Below, one piece after another: positions 5,524 through 6,472 of a stretch of DNA of 6,472 nucleotides. The first letter of the stretch is position 1. Each line of letters opens with the position of its first letter. A program made the position numbers and the translations under genes. The stretch is from contig SKYW01000247.1 in assembly GCA_007127695.1 (NCBI GenBank), positions 1 through 6,472 on the forward strand, in the 5' to 3' direction. The notes beneath the pieces were generated by a model. It searched no databases, had not been told where the DNA came from, and saw only the letters and a list, made by a program, of their open reading frames with translations. This DNA comes from Balneolales bacterium (GTDB lineage: Bacteria > Bacteroidota > Rhodothermia > Balneolales > Natronogracilivirgulaceae).

Positions 5524-6472
5524 TGAAGACAGCGGAACTGCTCCATATCATCCACCCCCTGCAACAGTCCGGCTCCTATGAGGGGCCATTGGGACGGCTG
5601 CGCCTCGACTCCCGGTCCGTGCGAAAAAACGATATGTTCATAGCACTTCGCGGAACGGCATCCGACGGACACCTGTTCATCCGCGATGCCATCAGAAAAG
5701 GCGCCCGTGTGGTGGTCTGCGAGCACATCCCGGAAGATCTCCTCAGCGAAGACCTGCTGTTTCTCCAGGTCGCCGACACCCGCGCCATTATCGGCGACCT
5801 GGCCCAGGCATTTGCCCGCCATCCCGCCCGCAGCATGAAAATGGTCGGAGTGACCGGCACCAACGGCAAGACCACCGTCTGCACGCTGGTCTACCAGGTC
5901 CTGCGCAAGCTCGGATACAATGCCGGCTTGCTCGGAACGGTCGAAACCCGCATCGGCGACCGTGTCATCGAAAGCCGCCTCACCACACCCGATGCGGTCA
6001 GTCTCGCTGAGACCCTCGAGGAGATGGCCGCCATCGACACGGCGTTTGCCGTCATGGAAGTCTCTTCCCACGCCCTGGAGCAGCAGCGCGTTGGCGGTAT
6101 CCGGTTTGATGTGGCCGCATTCACCAACATCAGCCAGGACCATCTCGACTATCACCGCGACATGGCCTCCTACATCGATGCCAAGAAACGCCTCTTCACC
6201 ATACTGGATGACAAGGCCGTTGCCGTTGTCAACCGCGATGACCCCGAATCCTTCAAGATCACCGAGGGATGCCACGCCGATATCTGGGAGTTCAGCTTCC
6301 GGGAGGATCGCGATTTTCGCATCCTGGACGAAGGTCCGGATGGATTGGTGCTCGACCTGGACGGTGCCATCGTGAGCACTCCGCTCACCGGACGCTATAA
6401 CGCCTATAACGTTGCCCAGGCCTACCTGATCTGCCTGGCGCTGGGTTGTGCAAAAAACAATGTTGCAGCGGC
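5523..6472 (+). CDS. murE: UDP-MurNAc-L-Ala-D-Glu ligase MurE (third stem-peptide residue), 3' partial
   Basis: MurE is a cytoplasmic ATP-dependent Mur ligase that adds the third amino acid, meso-diaminopimelate or L-lysine, to UDP-MurNAc-L-Ala-D-Glu. The first 316 residues lie in the window, roughly two thirds of a normal MurE. Seen: DSRSV at 29-33 and FIALRG at 39-44 of the N-terminal UDP-binding domain, the ATP-binding GVTGTNGKTT at 109-118, TTPD at 154-157, MEVSSHALEQ at 178-187, FTNISQDHLDYH at 200-211, and YIDAKKRLF at 217-225, where K221 corresponds to the carbamylated lysine of the family. LTGRYNAYN (288-296) marks the start of the C-terminal domain. The ATG overlaps the ftsI stop (TGATG). 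The motif that distinguishes DAP from Lys enzymes (DNPR in DAP enzymes) lies past the right edge, so specificity cannot be read. DAP is expected if the organism is a Gram-negative. Confidence 0.95.
   Translation, partial: MKTAELLHIIHPLQQSGSYEGPLGRLRLDSRSVRKNDMFIALRGTASDGHLFIRDAIRKGARVVVCEHIPEDLLSEDLLFLQVADTRAIIGDLAQAFARHPARSMKMVGVTGTNGKTTVCTLVYQVLRKLGYNAGLLGTVETRIGDRVIESRLTTPDAVSLAETLEEMAAIDTAFAVMEVSSHALEQQRVGGIRFDVAAFTNISQDHLDYHRDMASYIDAKKRLFTILDDKAVAVVNRDDPESFKITEGCHADIWEFSFREDRDFRILDEGPDGLVLDLDGAIVSTPLTGRYNAYNVAQAYLICLALGCAKNNVAA

Noticed and set aside
5415..6275. 286-codon open frame on the - strand opposite the ftsI end and murE
   Set aside because: It spans the junction of two well-supported + strand genes, with low-information composition and no recognisable motif.
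1..6472. Mobile elements, CRISPR arrays, tRNA or rRNA genes, toxin-antitoxin or defence systems
   Set aside because: No transposase or integrase motifs, terminal repeats, regular spacer arrays or RNA gene signatures were seen. Apart from 1161-1497 the window is filled by six core metabolic and dcw genes.

Overview
This window is a piece of bacterial core chromosome: the 3' end of a threonine-pathway gene, a regulatory intergenic region, and the start of a division and cell wall (dcw) operon. All genes are on the + strand. Coding DNA is moderately GC-rich, while the intergenic region is clearly AT-rich. The combination of a ThrA-type homoserine dehydrogenase, a long-tailed FtsL and an FtsI/PBP with C-terminal PASTA domains suggests a Gram-negative of the Bacteroidota/Rhodothermota/Balneolota group. 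This placement is an inference from gene style; no marker here proves it.

Layout: (1) 1-1160, the C-terminal homoserine dehydrogenase half of what is probably a bifunctional aspartokinase-homoserine dehydrogenase, cut by the left edge. (2) 1161-1497, a 337-bp AT-rich region. It holds a likely terminator for the upstream gene, a distal inverted GTGGGA pair next to a possible promoter, a perfect 8-bp palindrome, a TTGACA promoter, and a 3 x GTGGGA array with exact 10-bp period that matches the known MraZ operator style. (3) 1498-1956 mraZ, 1953-2879 rsmH, 2876-3370 ftsL-like, 3373-5523 ftsI/PBP with two PASTA domains, and 5523-6472 murE, cut by the right edge. The dcw genes are packed with ATGA or TGATG overlaps or a 2-nt gap, so they are almost certainly one translationally coupled transcript.

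Function: MraZ probably represses its own promoter through the GTGGGA array. RsmH methylates 16S rRNA. FtsL and FtsI act in the septal peptidoglycan synthase, and MurE adds the third stem-peptide residue to the precursor. No mobile element, CRISPR array, RNA gene or defence system was seen. The points worth a second look are regulatory: the related inverted operator half-sites upstream, the hairpin that overlaps the operator, and the unusual mraZ start, where a non-ATG codon lies just after an out-of-frame ATG and an A7 run. I found no convincing new multi-gene system here.
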